Source of the DNA: HdN1 sp052035295 | Lineage (GTDB): Bacteria > Pseudomonadota > Gammaproteobacteria > Pseudomonadales > Ketobacteraceae | NCBI GenBank assembly: GCA_052035295.1 | Contig: JBPOHS010000018.1 | Coordinates: 69,231 to 133,230, forward strand | DNA length: 64,000 bases | Reading direction: 5' to 3' | In this document: positions 25,728 through 33,452 of the stretch, one piece after another | Layout of the letters: the number at the start of each line of letters is the position of its first letter | Position numbering within the stretch: position 1 is the stretch's first letter | Translations under genes and position numbers: made by a program | Notes under the pieces: generated by a model | What the model was told of the DNA's origin: nothing | Seen by the model: only the letters and a program-made list of their open reading frames with translations | Database searches by the model: none

Positions 25728-27338
25728 GTGTTCTTCCGCCGCCAACCTGCAACGCCTGGCAAATACGTCAGCAAGTACAACAGTCATTGCAATAGCAAGT
25801 ACGGTGCCATTCCCTTTTTGGCATTGTTTTTTCTGCAATTTTGCAATCCCGCGTTTGCCGGGAATTCGTCGCGTGCATCGGAATGGTTTGCGTCACCTGA
25901 CGGAAGCACGGAAATCGTGCAGATGGACACGCGTCATGGCGGGAATCAACTCGCGTTGTTGGCGATTGGGGTGGCCTCGTTTGGCGGTATTGCGGTTTCC
26001 CTGCTGATCTGGAAGCAGCGTCGCCGGATGCAGCAGATCGTCGAACAATTGCGAATGACCGAAGAGCGTCTCAAGGAAGCCCAGGCCATTGCCAATGTCG
26101 GTAGCTGGACGCGTGATTTTGCGACCGGTGAAACCTATTGGTCCAAGGAAGCTCGTGAGCTTCTCATGCTTGAAGACACTCAAAAACAGTGGGGACATTA
26201 CGAGACCTTTGTCCACCCAGACGATCAAGGGCTGGTTGTCGAGGCGATTGCCAAGGCCTACTGCCGCGGCGGTACTTATCATTGCGATCATCGGTTGCTG
26301 TGCCCGAATGGTGTTGTCAAATATGTCCGTCTGGTGGGGAAGGTGTATCTCAAAGGGCGTGGCAATGGTGCCGTGTTCGAGCATGGTACGGTGCAGGATA
26401 TTACCGAGCGCAAACTGATTGAAATGCACCTGCGCGACAATGAGGAGAAGCTCAGGGATGTGCTCCAGTCATTGCCGGTGGCCATTGTGATCATGGACGC
26501 CGGTGAACATGGTGGTTTGCGCTACGCCAGCGAGGCCGCCCATGCATTGCTGGGGCTGCCTTCGAATGCTGATCTCGCGTCATTGTCTCTTGCCGGATTC
26601 TGGTTGTCGGCAGAAGGCTTGCCCCAATTGTTGGCCACCTTGTCGGACAATGAGGGGGCGACAAAGGCTGATTACCTGCTGCGAAAAACCGATGGTGCGA
26701 TGTTCTGGGCAAACGTGCAGGCTCAGGTTACGCGTTATGCCGGCAATCGTGCGTTTTTGCTATGTATCCAGGATATTTCGGCGCAGCGAGCCTATCTGGA
26801 AGAGCTCGAAAATCGTGCGACAAGAGATCCCATGACCGGTGTGCTCAACAGCCACAGTATGCATGAGGTAGCGATCAAGGAATTCCGTCGTGCATTACGC
26901 TACAACCAGCCGGTATCCATTTGTGTGCTCAGCCTTGATCAGTTGCGTTCTGTCAGTGAAGGCTTTGGTTTGACGGCCGCGCAGGAGCTGATCAGACAGT
27001 TTGTCGACATGCTCAAGGATGGCGTGCGTGTCGAAGATAGCGTCGGTCGTCTTGGGCAAGATGAATTTGCGCTGCTGTTGGTGGGCGCCTCGCACGAAGG
27101 CGCACAACTGGTCGCCGAGCGGATTCGCAAGATGTGCGAGGAAGAGTATTTTGAAATGCAACGTCAAAACTTTCGTTTTACCCTGTCGGCGGGTGTCGCC
27201 AGCATGGAAATTCCGGGCGACAAGGTAGAAGATGTCATGGCGCGCGCGATGGATGGATTGCATCATGCGCGACGGATGGGAGCGAATTGCGTGGTGACTC
27301 GCCTGCGCCAGGCAAACGATCTGCAAGGCAGGGATTGA
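25728..27338 (+). CDS. PAS-GGDEF signalling protein with a degenerate GGDEF site
   Basis: About 536 residues. An N-terminal signal/anchor (FLALFFLQFCNPAFA), then a membrane segment near LALLAIGVASFGGIAVSLLIW, a short coiled coil, two PAS domains (IANVGSWTRDFATGETYW; VLQSLPVAIVIMDAG) and a C-terminal GGDEF-type domain. The signature is RLGQDEFALLLVG: GQDEF instead of GGDEF, and the usual iND metal region is LSLDQLRSVSEGFG. Diguanylate cyclase activity is therefore doubtful; a nucleotide-sensing role is possible. The GTG at 25728 is preferred because CAGGAAA lies six bases upstream; a TTG at 25704 is an alternative. Confidence 0.85.
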   Translation: MFFRRQPATPGKYVSKYNSHCNSKYGAIPFLALFFLQFCNPAFAGNSSRASEWFASPDGSTEIVQMDTRHGGNQLALLAIGVASFGGIAVSLLIWKQRRRMQQIVEQLRMTEERLKEAQAIANVGSWTRDFATGETYWSKEARELLMLEDTQKQWGHYETFVHPDDQGLVVEAIAKAYCRGGTYHCDHRLLCPNGVVKYVRLVGKVYLKGRGNGAVFEHGTVQDITERKLIEMHLRDNEEKLRDVLQSLPVAIVIMDAGEHGGLRYASEAAHALLGLPSNADLASLSLAGFWLSAEGLPQLLATLSDNEGATKADYLLRKTDGAMFWANVQAQVTRYAGNRAFLLCIQDISAQRAYLEELENRATRDPMTGVLNSHSMHEVAIKEFRRALRYNQPVSICVLSLDQLRSVSEGFGLTAAQELIRQFVDMLKDGVRVEDSVGRLGQDEFALLLVGASHEGAQLVAERIRKMCEEEYFEMQRQNFRFTLSAGVASMEIPGDKVEDVMARAMDGLHHARRMGANCVVTRLRQANDLQGRD

Positions 27339-27603
27339 TAGGGTAATCAGTGTTGTGCCCGAACCTTTTTGGTGTACGTAAAATTTCGGTTTTGTTCCTT
27401 TAAGTGCTTGCGCGTTTTTCGCTAAACGCTTAGGGTGTGGGCCGCACACAATAAGCTTCCCATCGACGACGTATAGCCAGTAGAAAAGCGCGCTGTAACC
27501 GCTTGTTTCGAGATGCAGCAAGAGCATGGAAGACTGATACGTTGCTCAATAGAGCGTTGAGCGTCGTTGAGAATTTCATGGTCGGCAGAGGACATGGAAA
27601 TAT

Positions 27604-28038
27604 ATGAAAATTGCGCGGATCGTATTGAAAGTGTTGATGTTTGCGGGCCTGCTTGCGCAGCATGGTCCGGCATTGGCGGATCTCGCCATCGTCGTTAATC
27701 CGGCGAGCCCTATCGCTGACATGACTGCCGATGAAGTGGCAGATCTGTTCCTCGCCAAAATCACCCGTACCTCGGATGGCGTGAGGGTGATACCGATTGA
27801 CCAGTCTGAAAGCGAGGCCTCCCGCCGCGAGTTTTATGATCAGGTGGTGAGAAAATCTCCCGCACAACTCAATTCCTACTGGTCCCGCCTGATCTTCACC
27901 GGCAAGGGGCGCCCGCCTTTTGCCGTCATGGATGATGCCGAGGTGCTGGAGTTCGTGGCGACCAATCCCAGCATGTTGGGCTACGTCCAGCTCGAGTCAG
28001 TGACCGATCAGGTCAAGGTCGTTTTGACCATCCAGTAA
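27604..28038 (+). CDS. Small periplasmic PstS-like substrate-binding protein
   Basis: A 144-residue exported protein: signal peptide KVLMFAGLLAQHGPALA, then VVNPASPIADMTADEVADLFLAK and FYDQVVRKSPAQLNSYWSRLIFTG...GYVQL, a pattern of phosphate ABC-type binding proteins reduced to one lobe. Family members of this size often accompany sensory or surface genes rather than a transporter, and no permease or ATPase is nearby. It may sense an anion for the adjacent signalling proteins; that is inference. The ATG follows AGAGGAC. Confidence 0.8.
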   Translation: MKIARIVLKVLMFAGLLAQHGPALADLAIVVNPASPIADMTADEVADLFLAKITRTSDGVRVIPIDQSESEASRREFYDQVVRKSPAQLNSYWSRLIFTGKGRPPFAVMDDAEVLEFVATNPSMLGYVQLESVTDQVKVVLTIQ

Positions 28039-28154
28039 GTGTCTGATGCCTTGCCCGTCCATTTGACGAGGGCTTGCACCGGCTTTTTTCGCCGTTGCAG
28101 GCGCCTCGCCTGACTATTGGCGCATGCGCCCTTTTGAGGCAAAAAAAATGGTGC

Positions 28155-28187
28155 TTGACTTGTGTCTGGCAGCGTTTGGCCTAATAA
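28155..28187 (+). promoter_or_regulatory. Possible promoter of the structured leader
   Basis: TTGACT at 28155-28160 and TAATAA at 28182-28187 are 21 bases apart, too far for an ideal pair; TTGTGT at 28160-28165 with a 16-base spacer is the alternative -35. The A/T-rich -10 region before a structured, terminator-ended stretch suggests a promoter here. Confidence 0.4.
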
Positions 28188-28194
28188 TTACATC

Positions 28195-28417
28195 AACTCA
28201 ACCGCAAAGGCTCGTTTCGAGTGAATATTTCAGGTTCGTTCAGGTATATCGAAGGTTCAGTCGTAATTCAGACGACGGCTTCGATCATGACTGTGGCAAC
28301 AACGCATCATCACATACAAAGGTTCACCTGAATCATGAAGAGAAAGGTGGATCGCCAGTCCGCCTTTCAGGGTCAGCATTAAAACCCCGGTAGGCGGTGT
28401 CTACCGGGGTTTTTTAT
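28195..28417 (+). ncRNA. Structured leader RNA or small RNA ending in a terminator
   Basis: About 220 bases without a convincing gene but with several perfect stems: 28211-28214/28218-28221; 28249-28254/28279-28284 enclosing 28260-28264/28272-28276; a 10-bp stem 28342-28351/28359-28368 with loop TCGCCAG; then the terminator. TTCAGGT occurs twice around 28230-28245. No known riboswitch class is recognised. It is either an independent small RNA or an attenuator of the 64-residue gene whose ribosome binding site lies about 20 bases beyond the T tract. Confidence 0.5.
28382..28417 (+). terminator. Strong terminator upstream of the 64-residue gene
   Basis: CCCCGGTAG (28385-28393) pairs with CTACCGGGG (28401-28409) around a 7-base loop, with A3 before and a T-rich tract after. 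One of the strongest hairpins in the window. Confidence 0.92.
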
Positions 28418-28450
28418 TGTCGATTCCTCAGGAGTCGGGAGGTAAATGCT

Positions 28451-28645
28451 ATGCTGATCAAGGCATTTCACAATCTGGGCGGTGTTTGGGCAGCAGCCAG
28501 CGAATCGCCTCGCGGTGGTGTCAATACTGAGTCCGGAACGCCCCGAAAACCTTCAAACCTGGTGGTGCGAGCCGCCTTGAAGCGCAAGCGGATGGCCACC
28601 GCTGCGTCCTCCAAGCCTGGGCCTGAGCCAACAAAGCCTGCATGA
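28451..28645 (+). CDS. Small basic hypothetical protein (64 residues)
   Basis: Starts MLIKAFHNLGGVWAAA and is rich in Arg, Lys, Ser and Pro, ending KPGPEPTKPA. Its ribosome binding site, GGAGG eight bases before the ATG, is among the best in the window, which is the main reason to believe it is translated. It lies between two intrinsic terminators. No domain recognised; probably disordered after residue 20. Confidence 0.55.
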   Translation: MLIKAFHNLGGVWAAASESPRGGVNTESGTPRKPSNLVVRAALKRKRMATAASSKPGPEPTKPA

Positions 28646-28707
28646 CGGGCTGACTTTTGCCTGTGTGCGCAGCAGGCTTCCAAAAACGTAAAAGCACAGC
28701 CAATACA

Positions 28708-28746
28708 GATCCCCTTGCCGCCTACGCAGCAGGGGGATCGTTTTTT
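28708..28746 (+). terminator. Terminator directly before the 136-residue gene
   Basis: GATCCCC (28708-28714) pairs with GGGGATC (28733-28739), with extra inner pairing, followed by GT6. It ends only 16 bases before the next start codon, so it may attenuate that gene as well as end the previous one. Confidence 0.85.
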
Positions 28747-28762
28747 AGAGAGAAGGTGGATC

Positions 28763-29173
28763 ATGACTGAGGAAACGCGGGACGACGCCATACGGCTCAA
28801 GAAAAAGACGGTATACAAGCCCGCAGATGCTACCGGTGGGAAAGGAGCGGCCGTTGCCCGGGGGGCTGCGCGGCGACCCAGACCTGCACCGCAACGACCC
28901 AGGCAGGTAGAACCGGAAGTGGATCCCGACATGGCCTGGATTCAGGACACCCTGAAAGCAGCCCAGTACGTTGGCGATGTGTTGACGCGACGCGACCAGT
29001 ACTTCAACAAGGTGCTGTCATTGAAACGCAAGTTTGCCGCCGGTAAAGAGCGCGACTATGCCGCGAACATCGAATTGCTGTGCGAACGCTTGCGCTCACA
29101 TCCCCTGCAGGCAATGTTGCGCGATGTGATGCGTGATGATGCACAACTGAAAAAGATCCGTTTCTTTCGTTGA
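28763..29173 (+). CDS. Hypothetical protein, charged, 136 residues
   Basis: Begins MTEETRDDAIRLKKKTVYKP, followed by an Ala/Arg/Pro-rich linker (GAARRPRPAPQRPRQVE) and a helical C-terminal half (DMAWIQDTLKAAQYVGDVLTRR to MRDDAQLKKIRFFR). Ribosome binding site AGAAGGTGG. No known domain; cytoplasmic by composition. Convergent with the EAL regulator, eight bases between stops. Confidence 0.68.
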   Translation: MTEETRDDAIRLKKKTVYKPADATGGKGAAVARGAARRPRPAPQRPRQVEPEVDPDMAWIQDTLKAAQYVGDVLTRRDQYFNKVLSLKRKFAAGKERDYAANIELLCERLRSHPLQAMLRDVMRDDAQLKKIRFFR

Positions 29174-29180
29174 GGTTTGA

Positions 29181-31481
29181 TCAACCTCGCTGCAACAAAG
29201 GCAGGCCGAGCGCGTCAGGATAATCCTGCAACCACTGCAACAGTGGTTGCAGTGGCATCGGCTTCGCAATCAGGAAACCCTGGGCATCTTCACAATCCAT
29301 GGACTGAAGGTGTCGCCATTGCTGGGGCGTTTCGACGCCCTCGGCAATCACCCGCAATCCCAGCCGTTTGCACAGGTGAATGATGGATTCTGATATTGCT
29401 TCCCCGTTACCGTCACCCAGGCGGGAAGTAAAAAATTGATCGATCTTGAGCCTGTCCACCGGTAATTCGAGCAGGTAGCTCAACGAAGAAAAGCCGGTGC
29501 CGAAATCGTCGATGGCCACGCTGATCCCCATTTCCCGCAGGCGCTCCAACGCGCCGATCACCACCTTGGGTTCATCGATGACGATGCTTTCGGTGATCTC
29601 GAGTTCGATATCCTGTGGTGGTACTTCATGCTGGTGCAGGATGCCGAGCACGCGTTCCGCGTAGTTGCCCGAGCGAAACTGCGGCACGCTGACATTGACC
29701 GACATTTTCAGCGCCTGGTGGCCGTCTGCATTCAAACGCTTCAGGGCTGCACACGCCTGATGCAAAACCCAGTCGCCGATCTCGACAATAAGGCCAGAAT
29801 ATTCGGCCAACGGCACGAAAATGGCGGGCGAAATCGATGCTTCCCCCGGGGTGGTGGACGGCCAGCGCAGCAGGGCTTCCAGCCCCGTCAGTTGGCCTGA
29901 TACCAGATTGATCTGTGGCTGATACCACACTTCGAGCTCTTGACGGGCAAAGCTGTTGCGCAGCCGGTGGATGACGTCCAGGCGCCAGCGTGTCTGATCT
30001 TCCATTTCCTGTAGAAAATATTCGTAGCGAGCGCGCAAATTCTTTTTGGCCCGATTGAGCGCGATATTGGCGTTTTTCATCAGGCGCAGGCCGGTTTCGT
30101 CGCCGGCTGGGCGGCACAGCCCTAGCGTTACACTGATGGGGATGGAATATTCGCCGACGCTGAAGGGTGGTTTGAAAAGTTCCAGCAGATGCTCGGGTTG
30201 CAACATGTTGTCTGTGCCCAATACCCCAAACATGTCCGCGCCAATACGCGCCACATTGCAGGCGGGCGTGAAGTGATCGCGAATACGGTTGGCGACGGCG
30301 ATCAGCAACTTGTTGCCGGTTTCCTGGCCGAGTGCGTCATTCACGTCGGCAAAGTGATCGATATCAATCAACACGATCATGGCGTCTGCGTGTGCCGCTG
30401 TCCCGTGCCCGATTTCATCAAGAAACTCAATGAATCTCAACCGATTAGGCAGGCCGGTGAGCGTGTCCCGATACGCCGCCTGCCGCAGCGACTGGAACAG
30501 GCTGACGTTTTCATAGCCAACCGATATATTGCTCGAAAATACCGTCAGCAACGCTCGATCCGTGTCATCGAGTGTGCGCTCCGAATGCAGATACACTGCA
30601 CCCTCGCGTTGGCCGTTATGCAGGAACAGAACGCTTTCCTGTGCCAGGAATTGGTGTTGCTTGTGTTCGATGGTGGTCTTCAGTAATTGCTGAATATGGT
30701 CATCGGGCATTTCATCAAGGGTGTGATTGATGAACTGGCCGTAGTGTCCCGCAGCGCCAATGATAAACAATTTGTCGTTGTCGTCGTCAAACGCGCTACC
30801 TTTTTGCACGCAGACAATGCCTTCAGGACGCAATCCCAGCACCAGGGCAATCTGGAGCAGAACGCCTTCGGCAAAGGATTCGAGTGCGCGGCGCTCCACC
30901 AGGTCAGCGCTCGCGTGAACGACTTTTTCCAGCCCCAGCCGGCTCTGGATGATGGTGCGGATTTGTTCATAGCTGCGCACTGCTGAGGTCAGGGCGGAGA
31001 TCAGCCGAGTGTGGGTAAGATCCTGTTTGGTGTGATAGTCATTGATATCATATTTTTCAATAACTTCGAGTTCAGGCGCATAGCCGGGTTGCCCGGTGCG
31101 CAAAATAATGCGGAGTGCGGCGAAGCGTTCGTCACTGCGAATACGCTTGACCAGGTCGAGCCCTGCATGCTCGTTTTCCATGACTACATCGAGCAGAATG
31201 ACGGCCATGTCAGGCGTTTGATCGAGGCAGTCGAGGGCTTCGGCTGCGCTGGCGGCATAATGCAGCTCCAGCGGGCGGCCGATAATACGGCTGGAGCCCA
31301 ACGCAAAGCGGGTGGTGACGCGCACCTGATCGTCGTCATCGGCGATCAGTATTTTCCAGGGGCGCACCGATGAAGGGACGGTTGCGCTGTCGCTGTCGTC
31401 GACGAGCACAATCTCATCATTGTCGATATCGTCGTTGCTACGATCGTCTTTTTTGTTGCAATCATTATTATTGTTGTTCAT
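29181..31481 (-). CDS. Response regulator: REC-DUF3369-GGDEF-EAL (c-di-GMP phosphodiesterase)
   Basis: A 766-residue two-component output protein. After an Asn/Asp-rich N-terminal tail (about 35 residues) comes a receiver domain (ILIADDDDQVR, VILLDVVMEN with phospho-acceptor Asp), DUF3369, a GGDEF-like domain and an EAL domain. The GGDEF site reads ARIGADMFGVLG, so cyclase activity is lost. The EAL domain keeps GLEALLRW, EITES, DDFGTGFSSLSYL and KIDQFF, so c-di-GMP hydrolysis is likely. Its start overlaps the histidine kinase stop by 14 bases, which makes that kinase its probable partner. Confidence 0.92.
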   Translation of the reverse strand: MNNNNNDCNKKDDRSNDDIDNDEIVLVDDSDSATVPSSVRPWKILIADDDDQVRVTTRFALGSSRIIGRPLELHYAASAAEALDCLDQTPDMAVILLDVVMENEHAGLDLVKRIRSDERFAALRIILRTGQPGYAPELEVIEKYDINDYHTKQDLTHTRLISALTSAVRSYEQIRTIIQSRLGLEKVVHASADLVERRALESFAEGVLLQIALVLGLRPEGIVCVQKGSAFDDDNDKLFIIGAAGHYGQFINHTLDEMPDDHIQQLLKTTIEHKQHQFLAQESVLFLHNGQREGAVYLHSERTLDDTDRALLTVFSSNISVGYENVSLFQSLRQAAYRDTLTGLPNRLRFIEFLDEIGHGTAAHADAMIVLIDIDHFADVNDALGQETGNKLLIAVANRIRDHFTPACNVARIGADMFGVLGTDNMLQPEHLLELFKPPFSVGEYSIPISVTLGLCRPAGDETGLRLMKNANIALNRAKKNLRARYEYFLQEMEDQTRWRLDVIHRLRNSFARQELEVWYQPQINLVSGQLTGLEALLRWPSTTPGEASISPAIFVPLAEYSGLIVEIGDWVLHQACAALKRLNADGHQALKMSVNVSVPQFRSGNYAERVLGILHQHEVPPQDIELEITESIVIDEPKVVIGALERLREMGISVAIDDFGTGFSSLSYLLELPVDRLKIDQFFTSRLGDGNGEAISESIIHLCKRLGLRVIAEGVETPQQWRHLQSMDCEDAQGFLIAKPMPLQPLLQWLQDYPDALGLPLLQRG

Positions 31482-33159
31482 TCGCCGCTCTGGTCTTTTG
31501 AGTGGGAGGCGCTATGGCGGGAAAATGCATGGTGATCCGCACTCCCTGATCTATTTCTGATGCGATATTGATATCGCCACCCAACAGTCCGGTGACCAGA
31601 TTATAGATAATATGAAGTCCGAGTCCACTGCCGCCCTGTCCGAGCTTGGTGGTGAAGAACGGATCAAACACCTTGCCGATGCTGGACTGCGGAATGCCAC
31701 AGCCATCATCCAGGTATTCCAGATGTATCGTGCCCTGTGCGCAAAAAGCGTTTATCTGGATGTGGCCTTCCTGTTGATGTTCAAAACCGTGGTGCAGACT
31801 GTTCGACACGAGATTAGTCAGGATTTGCCCAAGCGCACCAGGATAGGTGTCGCATTGTATGCCCTCGGGTATGTTGGTGGAGATTTTGTGGCGTGTATGC
31901 TTGACGGTAGGTTCGAGCGTCCAGAGGGTTTCCTCAATGGCCTGGCGCAGATCAAAATTGCGACGTCTTTCGCTCGATTGATCGACCGCTACCTGCTTGA
32001 AATGTCCGACGAGTTGCGCGGCTCTTCGTGTGTTGCTTTCAAGTAATGCCGTTGCCTCGGTGAGGACGTCGAGAAAATCGTTGAGAATTGTTTTCTTGAG
32101 GGTTCCCTCGCGCACTGACGTACTGAATTGATGCGCTTTTTCTCGCAATGCGGTGGCGACAGTAAGGCTGTTTCCGATCGGTGTGTTCATCTCATGGGCG
32201 ATGCCTGCCACCAGCGATCCAAGGGACGCCATTTTTTCTGACTTGATCAGTTTTTCACTGGCGTTTTGCAGTGCCTGGTAGGCTTGATCCAGTTGCTCGG
32301 CGCGGTGCCTGTGTGTCAACCAAAGATAGGCCAGCGACGTGGTCAGCAGGGAAATAAGAGTCCCTGCAATGGTAACGACAACACTGAGCTTGAGTTGTTG
32401 CCCGCCCTGATAATCCTCGAATAATTGCCAATACAGTTGCCACGTTTGACCCGCGACCTGCATGTGGAAAATATGCTCCTTGATCGGTGTTGCATCGCTG
32501 TCAACCCATCGCGTCGGCGTCAGCAGCACGCCATTTTCCACCGATTGCAGGCGACAGATGAGTCCCGCCGGAATGTGCTGTGCATGCAAATCCTGCAAGA
32601 TCATTTCGATGTCGGTCAGCGCCACCATGTACCCTTGTTCGGTCTGGCTGGCGGTGGGAATGGCGAAAAACAATTTGTAATGACCGTCGTTGTCGCGGAA
32701 TACCGGACCGGCGGTCATGGCACCAGGCCGGGTCAGGCTGCGTGCGCTGGTGAGTTCAAATGCAGCGTGCCGACCCAGCAATGTTCCGGGTTCCAGCAGG
32801 GCCTGATCCGCGTTCGACAGTTGAACCCTTGGGCCGTCCGCACTGTTCTGCACGAAGGCGTAAAACGCGCGATCAATGCTGAGATCCTGGCTGTGGGCGA
32901 GCAGCAGGGCTTCGGTGAATTCTTGTTGGGTGACCTCCTGCGAGCCCTGCATGAGCATGGACAGGCCAATGGCGGGTTGATAGCCGAGTTTCAGCCAGTA
33001 ACCCAGCAAATCGCTGATGCGATCCATGTCGGCCTGCGCCTGTTGCTCCCAAAGGGCACGGCCTGACGTATACGTATATTGTCCGAGCGCGAGTGTCAGC
33101 ACCAAACCAATGAGGGCAATGATAACGGCGATTTCTCGTGGCGCATTTCTGGGCGGCAT
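31468..33159 (-). CDS. Sensor histidine kinase
   Basis: A 563-residue inner-membrane kinase. A membrane segment at about 10-29 (EIAVIIALIGLVLTLALGQY), a periplasmic sensor region of about 230 residues, a second membrane segment (VVVTIAGTLISLLTTSLAYLW), a coiled coil, then HisKA with phospho-His in GSLVAGIAHEMNTPIGNSL and HATPase with DDGCGIP and GGSGLGLHI. The sensed signal is unknown. The four-base-type overlap with the REC-EAL gene implies a kinase to c-di-GMP degradation pathway. Confidence 0.92.
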   Translation of the reverse strand: MPPRNAPREIAVIIALIGLVLTLALGQYTYTSGRALWEQQAQADMDRISDLLGYWLKLGYQPAIGLSMLMQGSQEVTQQEFTEALLLAHSQDLSIDRAFYAFVQNSADGPRVQLSNADQALLEPGTLLGRHAAFELTSARSLTRPGAMTAGPVFRDNDGHYKLFFAIPTASQTEQGYMVALTDIEMILQDLHAQHIPAGLICRLQSVENGVLLTPTRWVDSDATPIKEHIFHMQVAGQTWQLYWQLFEDYQGGQQLKLSVVVTIAGTLISLLTTSLAYLWLTHRHRAEQLDQAYQALQNASEKLIKSEKMASLGSLVAGIAHEMNTPIGNSLTVATALREKAHQFSTSVREGTLKKTILNDFLDVLTEATALLESNTRRAAQLVGHFKQVAVDQSSERRRNFDLRQAIEETLWTLEPTVKHTRHKISTNIPEGIQCDTYPGALGQILTNLVSNSLHHGFEHQQEGHIQINAFCAQGTIHLEYLDDGCGIPQSSIGKVFDPFFTTKLGQGGSGLGLHIIYNLVTGLLGGDINIASEIDQGVRITMHFPAIAPPTQKTRAANEQQ

Positions 33160-33452
33160 GCGGATATTTCCACTGACAAACGGAGTTTCGACGGGAGCGC
33201 ATCACCCGGAATCAACATTCCTGTCAGACTGCAGCGCAAACGATGATTGATTCGATTATTGCTGTTTGACGTTGCGACGTCCAGACCCCGTATCCTGCAA
33301 TGCGTTTGGCTCCAGCAGTACGATAGGATCCTGCCACGCAACGCTGTCGGCTGATACTTGTCTGCAGTCGTACAAAACTCGTTCGGCGCTGGCGTCCATG
33401 CGAGCAGAACCGGTTCAACAAGGGTATAATGCGCCACCATTGCGGAGGATGT

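Noticed and set aside
28287..28331. 15-codon frame with three consecutive His codons in the structured leader
   Set aside because: It recalls a his leader peptide, but there is no ribosome binding site and no histidine gene downstream.
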